From assembly GCA_030248215.1 (NCBI GenBank), contig JASANG010001355.1, forward strand, positions 1 through 64,000: a DNA stretch of 64,000 nt, read 5' to 3'. The position numbers and the translations under genes are program-made. The DNA comes from Enoplolaimus lenunculus (Eukaryota > Nematoda > Enoplea > Enoplida > Thoracostomopsidae). Of the stretch, positions 33,700 through 46,300 are shown piece by piece; position 1 is the stretch's first letter; the number at the start of each line of letters is the position of its first letter. Below the pieces are notes generated by a model that was not told the origin of the DNA, made no database searches, and saw nothing but the letters and a program-made list of their open reading frames with translations.

Positions 33700-36600
33700 A
33701 ACTATGATATGACTGTAAAACGAAAAGTTGTCTGCAAAGTTGAAAAAATCGGCCCCCCCAAGGTCAAAAACCGATCTTTGTTGCGGCCTGCTGTTGCGAA
33801 ACTATCGACATGTGCTTCAACGAACGGCAAAAACTGCAGCCGTACTCACGGCGTGGCAAGTAGCAAGGTGTCGTTGGGCTTTCTTGTCGAAAGCAGAACA
33901 GCTGATTGGCTGCATAAATGAGCTATAGCAGCTCACGATACCTATTTTGAATAAAAAGACAACTTTGTATTCAATAATAACCTATAAGACTCAAATGAAA
34001 ATGTTCTAGCTATCGTTCTATGCTATCTACATTACATAAACCTTTGAACTCAGCCGCAAGCGAAAACAGGAGTCACCGCCCGAGGGTGATGACAAAAAAC
34101 AAGCTGAATTTTTAGCTTCATTTTGGGACGTTGGCATTTAGAGATATAGAACTCAGAGAGTTACTGAATATTTTGTGCAAGTCTGGAAATTCTTACCTGT
34201 GTGAGTTTCTTTACTTAATATTGTAAAGAGGACTGCTTTATATATACTGAACTAATCTACAGGTACATATTGGAAAAAATTAATGTTGAGAGCAGAGTGA
34301 CACCGAGCCATCTATTTGACCGATTCTCAATTCAAATCTGGGTTTCGACTATTAACAACCTCTACATTTAGGTGAAACTGATTTATAAAAATGAAGCTGT
34401 AGCCGTTTTACATGTCAGGTTATCAAACATGATCTTACGCTGGCAATAGAAACTTTTGAATGTTAAAATATCGAATCCAGAAATTGCTTGAAACATGAAT
34501 TGAGGTTTGAACCGCATACGCTGAAATTTTTCAAAAATTTGACTCTGGTCCAACGGAATTTCAAAAACACAAAACCGAACCTTAACTTTTTGACGAATCT
34601 GAAACCCAATCTGAACTTTTGTTGCCACCGTGCCGAGTGCTGTAAGGTTTGACACAGAACTACTTTGAGCGCAAACTGTACAGTTTCTCGAAAACAATGT
34701 TTAGCAATTTGCATTGCAATCAGAGATTTGTTGGCTCGATAGGATTTGCAGCATGGTGCCAGTAATGCTTCGTCCACTTTGTCTTGCGCCCGCCTTGTGG
34801 AAAATGAAATTTTCAATTTACTACTACTAAAAGAAAAAATTTAACGATGTTTAAAATAAAAACTTGTTTTAAAATTTTAATTTCAATTTACTACTACTGT
34901 TTTAATTTAGTTACGTACTAGTAAATTGAACTTCACGATTCTTATCAATTTACCATGGCTATCATTATTATTTGACCTTAAAGGTCAATTAAAACAGAAA
35001 AAATTTTAACCTGCGAGATGATTTAATGCATTTTAAATATTAACGACGGCCGTGGTAAATTGAAAATTAACGATGTAGATGATTATATTTACCACATTTT
35101 ACAGCCTGGTTGGCGTCTCATTTAAAAGAAGTACAAATTCTTGTGGTTATGATTTTACAACGGGTTTCTTTTAATATCTGCACGTATAGCTATTTTTTAT
35201 TATTAAATTAACTACTTTGACTGTAAAAAATGGGAGCGCAGATTTTAGATTTTGAAGACGTGCCCCCGCTTGCAACCCAGTGGTCCCCACGTTTTTGTAG
35301 TTTCTCGTTTTGATTGCAACACGTTAATAGGTGCGCATAATTTGCAATTGTTATTGATTACTTCAAAGATGAAAGTTTCTTGGCGCCTACATAGCATTCT
35401 GTAATTTTAGATATTCTACAATTTTCAACAAATTGTTTTTTCTGGCGCCTATCTAATTTGCATAGTGTTTTGAAATATACCGCGGATTTATAACTTTTTC
35501 GACAGTGCGGTCTGGGCATAAATCGGTTTTGCCAATTAACAAACCGCTATCTTTTAAATTGATCGTTCTTGAGTATTTTACAAATAATTGTATTGATTTG
35601 TTGGCTGTGAAATTGACGTTGAGTGTCATTGAATATTTTACACATTGGTAAGTGTAGTTTTTATTGGTCTCAGTTGGAAATTTTGTAGGACTCTACTGTG
35701 GCCAGTTTTTGAATATAATCATTTCCTGATACAGTAATATGCCGAGCAATACACATGCAGTTGTTAGCTTGAAACACATATTTATGCATCCAAGATTGCA
35801 GTGAAGTTGGCAAAGTTATTTTTGATTGTTGCATGAAAAGACAACACGGTGCTAACCTGAATATTGCGCGTGAAATTGTATGGGATACTATATTGCCTAA
35901 ATATTTGTTATTAGTCCCCAAAGGGACCAAAAATGCTGATATTGGGAACTTAATATTGCTTCTCGGATGGGAGTTCAGTAATTTATTCACCGTAAATGTT
36001 ATATATGTTTGCCCAGAATGCAAAATGAGAGTACAAAATTTTCTGTCCGTTAAACTAACGATGCAACAACAAAATGTTTCACTGCTACAGAGTGTATTCA
36101 ATACTTAAGGAGTAAAAGGGAGAGAAGATGCAGCAGAAACTGCATAAAATTGCTGCAATTAAAAAGTATCTCTGTTGAAAAAGGATTGATACTACAAGTG
36201 TGTTGTGATATGCTTCAAAAAAGCAAAGTCGAGAAGTATCTGCATCTTTTTGGAACAAAAATGGAATTAGTAACCTGGTCATTACACAACTGTTTTCAAA
36301 AAAGACAATAATTTTTGGTTAGTAGATGACTTAAAAAAGAAAGCAACTATATTCGAAGTACAAGAAAATAAGGCCAAGTTTAGTTTTGAATAGTGTAATA
36401 TCAGGCCGATATGTTGTCTAACATACGTTGTGGTTAATGATGGTCCGGCTATTGCTTTTGAAACGACCTGGAGAGCCATCTCTTTTAGAAATTTTCGGGT
36501 TACAGATTTTACAATGGATTTTCCTTCGGTCTTTTGTCAGTTAGCACGTTCTTCGTTTTTTGGATTAGCTATGTTGAATGGAAATCATTTATCGAATTGA

Positions 36601-37140
36601 AGCAGAAAGCCTAGAGCTTAAATACTAGTTTCAGGAATGGTATCCCATCGTTTTGGTGCGTGGATCCCCCTATATTTAGCCATTTTTATTTTTGACTTCC
36701 ACATGTTAGACTTGGAGGCTTTACTTGTATATGCAATATTTTTATGTACGTTTGTTAAATATAGCCATCATACTGCGTAATATATTCAAACTCAGCGTTT
36801 ACATATTTGCGCACTTTTGCACCGTACAATAAAATTACTAGGAAGTAAACCATCAAGGTAAAAATAGGCGCTGTGGCACAGCCACTAGGTTGTTCGCTTA
36901 AGGAAGATGTGGAAAATAGTTGATCGAAGTTCAATTCCTGCAGGGACCGATACATTTTCAAACAATTTTTCAGCACTGAAATTTAAAACAGGTCTCTCTT
37001 GTCATGAAAGCAATTACAATATAACCAGGTGTACAGTTTTTGAAACTATGTTCAAAAGAAAAATAGGAAGACTTTACTAATTTTTCTTTTACAATTGACT
37101 TATGATTGTTTTCTAAACAGATGCACGTCTGGCCCGCAGC
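33700..37140. other. Intergenic region with a possible second RPA-like remnant
   Basis: Between 35833 and 36260 the plus strand shows IYVCPECKMRVQ and, in another frame, VCCDMLQKSKVEKYL. These faintly resemble the two zinc-ribbon halves of the RPA-like gene at 31112-33659. The segment 34383-34816 has no recognisable coding content. Two direct copies of TTTCAATTTACTACTACT lie at 34813-34830 and 34882-34899. No other gene is supported. Confidence 0.35.
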
Positions 37141-37734
37141 CAGCTCTCCTTGCTAGGGTGGTTGAAAATTTTCCAGGAGGGGCACTCAATAGTTTTCAAT
37201 GAGTCACAAGCAAGGTTGAAAATTCTCTAGGGGGTCCAAAATTTTTCCAGAAGGGGCTGAGCCCTCCCTGCCACCATGCGAGTAGATGGCTAGAAAACAT
37301 TTTGGATTCTGCGTGTCGTATTGGTCTAAAATATTAAATTCGCTAACGAAATAAATTAGTTTTGCCATGGCCACAAGGGTTAAAGAAACACTCCACCGCT
37401 TATACCATGCAGCCCGCTTATCCAATTGCTTTCCTCGTAGAGTTTCAACACGTATGCAGCCGGCTAGCATACATACAGTGCACTCCGCCATATTGCATGT
37501 GCACATAACGGACAAGCATGTCTCACATGCTTACAATACCTATCGTACCTCTGTGGTTACGCCTTCACTTTTTAGCGGACAGTAAGATTTTGCATTTCAT
37601 TTTGAAGCTATTTTAAATTAAAAATCTTGATCCTGCAATAACACATTTTATTTGAAAGCATTGCAACAATCCGAGACTGCATGCATACAAATCGAAGCTG
37701 CAACAAGCGTGTAGGTACAACTTTAGGTAGCACG

Positions 37735-37990
37735 TAGACACAATTAATTGTCCCGACACAGTCCAAAGGTAGTCGGGACAAAAGGTAAAGAATTAAGCAA
37801 AATAAAAATCTGTATACTATGTGTTCGTGTTGCTGTTATGTATGATGGCGATGTTATATGAACACAGTGCAATACGTCATTGCGTCCTCGTATATGGACT
37901 ACCGGACTTTATAGTGGTCTCGTAAAAGTGTGTTTAAAGACGTCGGGCCATTAATACTAGCCCAGACTTTTTTGCAGTAGATGGTTGACT
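37735..37990. repeat. Dispersed repeat, inverted relative of 62250-62440
   Basis: Shared words include GTCGGGACA, GAACACAGTGCAATA, GGACTACCGGACT, TATAGTGGTCTCGTAA and AAGACGTCGGGCC. In the other copy they appear in reverse order and complement. This is a moderately preserved repeat of about 250 bp. Its full boundaries were not found. Confidence 0.65.
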
Positions 37991-39021
37991 CATCTAGAAG
38001 TAGCCAAATTCCAGAAATTTTGACCCGTAAAATTTGAGCGACTTTCTTGGCATAGTTCGACGTCGACTTGATCAGAAGTCTAATTGTCAAAGTTATGTAT
38101 CTGCTACCCGGCCATCATTTTTAATCCAGTTGCACTTCCAGCTTCGGCTCCGCCTTTATCAAAATTCATTGACCTCGGGCTCCAGTTTCGATATAGCATA
38201 TCTCGGGTTGCCGCTGTGCGTACCTAAAAGTAAACTGTAAAGACATAGGCAGCAAAAAAAATAAATTTTAAAGACTCTTTTATCAATAGGAGTAAAATAT
38301 ATATCTGTTTCAAGCCGAATGTTTTCACAAGTTGTACAGATTTTTGTTCATTTGTATCATTGCAAACTTGACAATATGAAGTCAGCATTAGTGCAGGTTT
38401 CTGTTACCATAACCTGGACTATATTCAAAATGGTATTCGCGGCCTATAACTACCTCTCCATTCCACCCATCGTCGGACATAGCTAGTGACTTTTATACTG
38501 TATTATTTTTAACACTACTGAAATGTCTTTCCAAGTTTCTCACATGTTATTGGTATTTCAATTAGCATTGTAATGAATAAGCCAACGTAAAACAAATCTG
38601 TTGGAACTGTATGATTATATCTATTAAACGTAGGTGATACAAGCTCGTATAACATCCAGTTTTCGTGAGCCACAACATCGAACTCGATGTTGTTTTTTGA
38701 TTGTTGAGAATCGCATGATTATTGGTTTCTAAAGGCCCGCCCTTTAAATTTATTTATATTTCGTTTAAACAGATATCGTTATAGTGCTACACCTAAACCG
38801 TCTTTATAATTGTTTTCTGTGTGTGAGTGATAAGTTGAGTAGGCTAGGGTACGACGGTTTTTTTATAATTTTGAGGATTGCGGCTGTAAATGAGGGGTGT
38901 TCCTTCGCGGTTTTCATCCCATGACCGACAGATGCTTAGTACAGCGTGTTACCTGTTCTGTTTTTATGTCTTATAAGAACCTCAACAATATATATGTATC
39001 TCGCTTCTTCCATGTTTTTAC

Positions 39022-40252
39022 TAGGGATCTGCCAATACTTTTTGCCATGCCGATACCGACGCCGATTCTTACTTTGAAATTTTGCCGATGTCGAACCGAT
39101 GCCGATTCCAACTTTAGTACATCATGCGTAATAAACAGACAGGATACTACATTACATCATTATATAAATACTTAAACCCTAACCATCTTAAACGATTAGA
39201 ATTTTATAAAAACGGTTCATTTCAGTTTATTTCTTTCAAACACAAACGCACGAAAGATAATAGTTTCCCTGAGCAGACTCACTGATATGCAACCAGAAAT
39301 GAAATTGATAGCATTCCAACTCACTGTTGTGTGCAAAAATGATCGGCAAAGAATCGGCGATTTTGTTGCAGTACCGATGCCGCCCGGTTTTTCTACTAGG
39401 TCGTCACTTGACCGCCAACTTAATTTTTCTTGTAAAGCGGCAATTTGCCATTGCGTCCCATCGTAGTCACCATGTGATAAGTTGAGTAGGCTAGGGTACG
39501 ACGGTTTTATTTTCGAGGCTTGCTGCGGAAAATTAAGGGCGTTCTTACGAGGTTACGATCACATGACCGAAAAGGTTCGGATTTACCAAAAATTTGTGGT
39601 TCGGATTCGGTTGTGGAAAATCCTGAATCTAAAAGCCGAATCCAACAACATTCTGCAATATGTTTTTTCATTTTGAAGCAATAAAAATTATAAATAACTT
39701 GTTATATAAAATATTTTTTATTTCTGGTCACAAATCTCAGAACTAAGGTCGGCACGAAATATATTAACGTTTAAAAGTTTGCGGATGGCATTGCGTTGAT
39801 ATTCTGAAACAAATTATAGATACATATATCTGCAACATGCACGAGTCGGTTTCGGATTTGGCAAATTAGCAATGGATTCGGATTCGAATTCGGTCAAATC
39901 ATGGATTCGGCTCCGCCTTGCGATGACGATTCCAACTTAGTACAACAATCGTGATAAATAGATAGGATACTACATTACATCATTATGCGACGACTTAAAG
40001 TCTAACAATCAGAAACGATTATAATTTTTATAGGAACGGTTCATTTCAAGTCGTTTCTTTCAAACACAAACGCAGGAGAAATAATAGTTTTCCTGAGCAG
40101 GCACACTTGATATACGCCCAGAAATAAAATACTCACTCTTATGTGCAAAAAGTACCGGCAAAGATTCGGCGATTCTGTTGCAGTACCGATGCGGATACTC
40201 ACAAAAAGTCGTGGTTATTACCGATGCCGATGCTGATTAATCGGCACATCCC
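39022..40252. mobile_element. Pair of family C MITE copies around another repeat
   Basis: Bases 39022-39390 and 39915-40252 are two direct family C copies. They share TAGGATACTACATTACATCA, GAACGGTTCATTTCA, AAACACAAACGCA and CGGCAAAGAATCGGCGATT or variants. The right end reads GATTAATCGGCACATCCCTG. Between them (about 39395-39914) lies the TTCGGATTCGG-type repeat also found at 1330-1625, including CAAATCTCAGAACTAAGGTC and GTTGATATTCTGAAAC. One or more nested insertions are likely. It ends about 130 bp upstream of the NAA15 start codon. Confidence 0.65.
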
Positions 40253-40388
40253 TGCTTCCGCATCCACGTGTCACACGCTGTACTCTTTGAGATATATATT
40301 TTAAGGCAGCATTTGCGATTGTTTTAGATTGTTTAGGGAACAGTTATATTACATAAGTACCGACATAATAATTGAAGACCGTTTGAAA

Positions 40389-43300
40389 ATGTCTCAAGGT
40401 GACAGACCGAATCAGCTGCCTCCCAAAGAAAATACGTTGTTCAAAAGGATTGTAGTACGTAAATTTATGTTTTTTGAAAATAGGTGATTAATTATTGTTG
40501 TACAGTTGCCACGATATCAGTTGAGCAATGACGGGTGGCATGATTTTCGCAAAATGTTAGCACAAATAAGTTATGGCAGTGCATTTTGTACGTATTCAGT
40601 GTCGCCTTATTGTTGGTGTTTGGTGTTACGTACGCATATATGTCTTTCCCGAAATTTCACAATGGTCGGGTTATTGAATGCGGCCGCCCGTTCTTATTCA
40701 CGACAGGTACCGGGTGTGGCCGATCCGATCGGGCACCGGCACGTGTAGTTGTATAAATTTATTTTAATATTTTACTGCATTACTTCCTGATAGGAGTGCA
40801 ATGTAAGACTGATGAATTGTTTATAAATTTATTTTAATATTTTACTGCATTACTGCCTGATAGGAGTGCAATGTAAGACTGATGAATTGTTTTGCGCCAC
40901 TCCAAGATTTCAGTTAACGTCTTCCAAACACTATAACCAAACAGACATTTGCTTTTTTCTAATGGAATAGGTAGGAGACTGGGGGGTTCCAACGTGAACT
41001 ACATAAATTTTGCCTGAACAGTACAGGAACCGAAATTCATTTAATCACTTCGTCTTTTGTCAGCGAGAAACTAAACATCTGTTTGAGCTTTGTAGAAAGA
41101 AGCGGAACAGCCAAGAAACTTATGGAATTAAATAACAGATACGTAGCTAAGCTATTTGAAAAAATTCAGAAATATATTATACCCGTTTCTCAATTTTTAT
41201 AGAACGTTGCTACATATTTTGTGTTTTTGCAGAAATGTTACGAACATAAGCAGTACAAAAATGGGCTAAAGTTTGCAAAACAAATCCTGAACAATCCCAA
41301 ATTGTCAGAGCACGGAGGTACAGTTTTATGCATAGCTACATCACTTAGTTGGTTGCTTTCTGTTGTTTGTTTTGGTTGCTAGCAGGGTACAACCGGAATT
41401 CCGGTTCCGGCATTTTTTCACCGGATGTTCGACTAAGGTTATTTCACAAATAATAGAGCAAAAAATAAGATTAAAATGAAGTTTTTGGTGAAATGCATTT
41501 TTCACTTTCCGGTTCCGGTAAATTTTAATTACGGTTGAACCCTGGTTGCTAGCGGTACATGAATTTCAAAATGCTTGTTTGTTATAATTCTGAGAGCCTT
41601 ACATATGGTAAGCTTATAATCTTGTTTTGCTAACATTTGATGAAAGTTTTCGAGTAGGCTTAATGTGTTATTGCACCCCTTTGTTGCTGTTTTAAAGCAG
41701 TAGTTTTTGATTTCGTTTAGAAACTCTAGCGATGAAGGGTTTGCTGTTAAATAGCCTTGGCAGACGTGAAGAAGCGTACGAACATGTTCGTCGAGGATTG
41801 CGTAATGACTTGCGCTCTCATGTTTGCTGGCATGTTTTCGGATTATTACAACGGTCCGATAAAAAATATGACGAAGCGATTAAAGCATATGTCAATGCGC
41901 TCAAGTGGGATAAAGTACGTACTGCATGCTTGTAGCTCATTAGTTCAATGTGGTTTAACATCTCGTTATTAGAGAATTTTAACTGTCTATCAACTCCAAT
42001 AGTCTTCTGCGAGTATTCCAATTGTTTGTCGCTAAATCTGGTACCTATAGTTTTTCAGATGCCAGAAATTGTTTTAGGCCTATGCGCCAATTGGCAGTAA
42101 CCATAAATTTTGGGACGCCATAGATATTTTAACGTTTTTTGAAATGCTATTCATCATGTTAAATTGAAATTGTTTGGCACGATATATTAATTAGAGCTAA
42201 GTTTAAAGTCCTTTAGAAAAAAATTTCAATAAAATGACGCAAAAGTTTGACTCGCCAATTTGGAGACTGACAGAAAAAGTTAGGTGCCAACTCAACATTC
42301 CAGGCGCCACGGCGCCTAAATTGGCGAAAAAGTAAACGCTGTGCTAGACACTAGATAGCAATGTATGTATACCAGGGTGCAACCGAAATTACAATTTACC
42401 TGAACCTGGAGCGGAATTCGAAAAATTACCGGGATCGGAACCTGATGCAGAACGGGAAAGTGAAAAATACACGACACCGAAAATCCATTTTTAGTTTTTT
42501 TTCTCTGTTGTTGAAATAAAGTTAGTCTAAGATGGGCATTTACTTTGCTGTATTTTAGATTTTCCTTATCCATGGAAACGAAATCTACCTTCTATGGTTC
42601 TTTTTCGGTGATTGCCAAGGTTTATATGCTATATATACTAATTAAATATATTTCATGTTTTATCGTCACTAATAGAACAAGTGGCTTTAAAAGGCTTCGT
42701 AAAGGTAAGTAAATTTAAAAAACGACCAAAATTTAATTCTGACGTATTTTTTAATTCCGATAAAAATGTACCTTAACCGTAAGGTGAAAAAATTCCGGAA
42801 TCGGAATTCCGGTTGCACCCTGATGTATACGTGTGTTATATTCGTGTCCTTTGGTTTAAAAAGTGCTGTTATACTACGGTATTATTATCATCGTTTTTCA
42901 GGATAACATTCAGATTTTACGGGATTTATCTTTGTTGCAAATACAAATGCGCCATCTGGAAGGCTATAAGGTAACAATAAGGAGCTTTAACGATATTATG
43001 GGTCACTAGTCTGTTATCGACCGGTTACCCGGCTTCGGCAAAAACCGGCATCTGTAGCGGTACCGGAAACTGAATATTAGAGGTTGTGGTCTTGACCTCG
43101 TAAAAAACATAAAACAGCTTTTTATGTGCAAACACTAGACGTTTCGGTGCTACTGAATTTCCCGGCAAGTCAAGAAGCATAGGTTTTTGGCAATGAGAAA
43201 TTCAATCTAAATTTTTAATGATCATCGTGCTTATAATACAACAAAATTTCCGTTATTTTATAATGGGAACGGACACTAACTATGTCTACCGGAAGTGGTT

Positions 43301-46300
43301 GTCCGGTCACACCACGCCATAGCATATTTTGAGTCAAAACATAAAGGGCACGTTTAGTAGTATACTGAAGATTGAATCAATCGTATCAAAAAGTTTCAAA
43401 CGCTTTTTTACGTTGCGAACAGAACACCAAAACTTTGTATGCAGAGAACTATAGAAAAACGCTACTAAAGAAACCCTTTTGTTCTCGTCAGAACGCTATT
43501 TTAGCATTGACATAAACACATTTTCAAAAGGCGAGAAGCGTTTTGTCTCCGTAACACGGTTCCTCAAATTTACTCCTCTCAAATCACGATACAAACAGTA
43601 TTGTTTACTAAATTGACATAAAAAGTATAAAACGCATGTGACGTAAAAAAACCATGTATACAATAGACTAAATATCTGGCTCCGGCAACTGCCAGAGCCG
43701 AATGTTGAACTATCCGGCTTCGACATGTTCGGAACCCAGGTATGTATACAAATACTTTTGCACGGCTCGATTACTGCCAATAGTGGCGAGGCTCCGGTTT
43801 AGGTATCCTGTTAAATGCATATCCAGGCGATCCCTGTCACAAAAGGTTTTATGGTAGAAGGGTCTGGCAAATGTTAGTGTCTGTACTGACATTTGGTAGC
43901 TTATACTGGTAAACTTTCACTTTTAAATCAAAGATTCTTATATGTAGCATGTGTTTATGATGTTTACTGCAGCAAAAAAGTATGAGTCTTTTTTATTAGT
44001 TTTTTGGGTAACTCATCGAAATCTGTTGTGAAATCGTCTGGTTACGCAAGTATTGACCAAATTTTGAAATTTTTAAATGGACAATTTTCAGGAGACTAGA
44101 TACCGGTTGTTCTCGCTTCGACCATCTCAGCGTGCAACATGGATAGGCTATGCAATGGCATATCATTTACTCAAAGAATACGACATGGCAATCAAAATTT
44201 TAGAAGAGTTTCAGAATGCTCAAACAGTGAGTTGTTTCAATCAACCGTGATATAATACTGAGTGTTAGTCTGCAATGTTTTCGCGTTCGCCCGGCTGGTT
44301 TCAGATTCGACAAAATTAAAGCTTGAAAATGTGGTTCGGAATCGATTTAGAAAGTCTGAATCTTGCAAGGTCGGTAGTTTCTGATATTGAGTTGGAACGT
44401 AAGTCGAAAGGTTTTTTTCGAAAAATTAAATTTGGCAGTGGAATGATTACAATACATTCACGAGAAACGAATATGAAAAAAATTCAACATACGGCCGTTA
44501 ATTTTAAACAGGCTCTGAATATGAGGGGAACAACAGAAAAGGCTTGTATCATTTAGCCGGCCAGTAGTTAGCTCAACATTCGAGAGGCGGGGGATAAATT
44601 TATTAGGTTGTGCAATACGAAATCTTAAACAGGATGCAAGAGATTATTCTGTGGGCAATTGCCCAAACGACGTTTGCCCGCACGCCAATAAATAAAAATT
44701 ATCAGAACGGTACATGTTGATCATAGGGTCCTTCATATTGAGAGACAGGGATAGCTTTAGAGTTAGAGATTGAGAGGTTTGGGTTTAGGATTACGCTAAA
44801 CCGTTGTAAGATTCTTTGCTTCAAAGGGAAGTGACTTTTCACCGCTGTCACCCACCCGCATCCGCTCCCGATAAATGTCATGGGAACGGATAAGTTACGG
44901 ACTACGCGCACTCGCAGTAACGGATCCAAAAAATTTTGATGGGATTGTCGGACTTTCTTTTACCGTAGTTTTAGTATTAAATCGCTTTTCAACCGTGTCA
45001 AAATATTTTTCGATAATGGATTGGGTGGGCTAGACCTTTCAGTCTCTTTCTGGGTACTCGCAGGAAATGACTAATATTTGGACAGTTGTCGTTTTTGCAA
45101 TCTTTGTTTGGGCAATTTTCACGTTTGGGCAGTTGTCGTTGACGCATATTTTCCCGTTTGGAAAATGTCGTTAGGGCAATCATTGTAGACCCATCTTAAA
45201 GAATTCACTCGTATGTCTGTTTTTGGTCTTTTTCGTTATCCTTTTTCCACTAGCCATTGTTTGTCCAAGAAGGTAGAATTTTCAAAAATTTTGAATATTT
45301 GAGCGTTTCATGACTTCACCTAATCATACCCAAACATAAATTTTTGAAAAATTCGATTGATTTCCATGCCCCGGGACCAGAAATAAATTTTTAGCGGACA
45401 TATACGTAATTTGTTTGTTCTTCGATGCAGGGTATGAAGTTACAGTCACATTGTGATAAATTTTCCGCAACTGAACAAAATACTTGGTGGGTTACAGTGA
45501 AATAACGGAAGATTTCTTCTTTTACCCCGTCTCCATTACCGCTTTAAGGGGCAGCTTGTTTGAAAATGTTTTAGCGTTTGCGATTCTGGATCTTATGTTT
45601 CATTGAATATGGATCTCAACATTTCAATATTTATATATTTCTATCGTCTGCGTAAGAGTTGGCCTGCTGTCAACGGCTATAGTTTCACTTCTATACCATA
45701 CTTTGAAGAGCTTTATTTTGACTATTTAAGACAAAGGTTTTCGACTACGAGCATAGCGAACTGCTTCTATATCAGAATATGGTTTATCGTGAGGCCGGCA
45801 TGTACGACATCGCTTTAAAACATCTGCTTGATAATAGACAAAACATCTTTGATAAACTGGCAACAGCGGAACTAGAAGGTATATACTTTCTCGAAGTTTA
45901 ACCACAAACGCCAAAGTTATATTTTGAGCCGGACGCACTGGCGGTAAAATTGTTTTCGTTTAATCAATCTCTTAATATACGCTATGGTATGTGAGTGCAG
46001 TTTACCAGTGAAATATTTATCGTGCGCATATTTTCGGTGTAATGTTAACATTTTTCGATCGCCAAAAATTTATGTATGTGCGCTAAAAATAGGTGCAGCA
46101 GGGCAATCGTGAGTGTCTCAGGGTAATCATATGGTAAAAATGCACGAAAATCCTGAATGAAATTTTTCGAAAGATTTGTAACAAAATTGTATTGAATTCA
46201 GGGCGGTATACAACACTGCGAAAAACATTGCATTTACATTATTTGTTTGTGTGTAGTATTTTTAATAGTGTCCCGCTCTCTTATTTATTAGCGCTGTTGA

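Larger units (their letters stand above)
24950..33700 (+). mobile_element. Helitron (Helentron/Helitron2-like), decayed, approximate extent
   Basis: Three coding blocks lie on the same strand in the order expected for this subclass: a cysteine-peptidase-like ORF (25841-26523), a Rep/PIF1-helicase region (26861-30451), and an RPA-like single-strand DNA-binding gene (31112-33659). Helitrons move by rolling-circle-like replication using the HUH Rep nuclease and the helicase. The exact ends were not found, so the borders come from where flanking repeats stop. The Rep-helicase portion is no longer one open frame and lacks part of the helicase. Other MITEs have inserted at 30652-30983, about 31904-32276 and 32403-32813. 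Confidence 0.75.

Noticed and set aside
33910-33950. Possible Helitron 3' hairpin (GAGCTATAGCAGCTC)
   Set aside because: The stem is only 5 bp and the expected CTRR end does not follow at the right distance. I left the Helitron end open.
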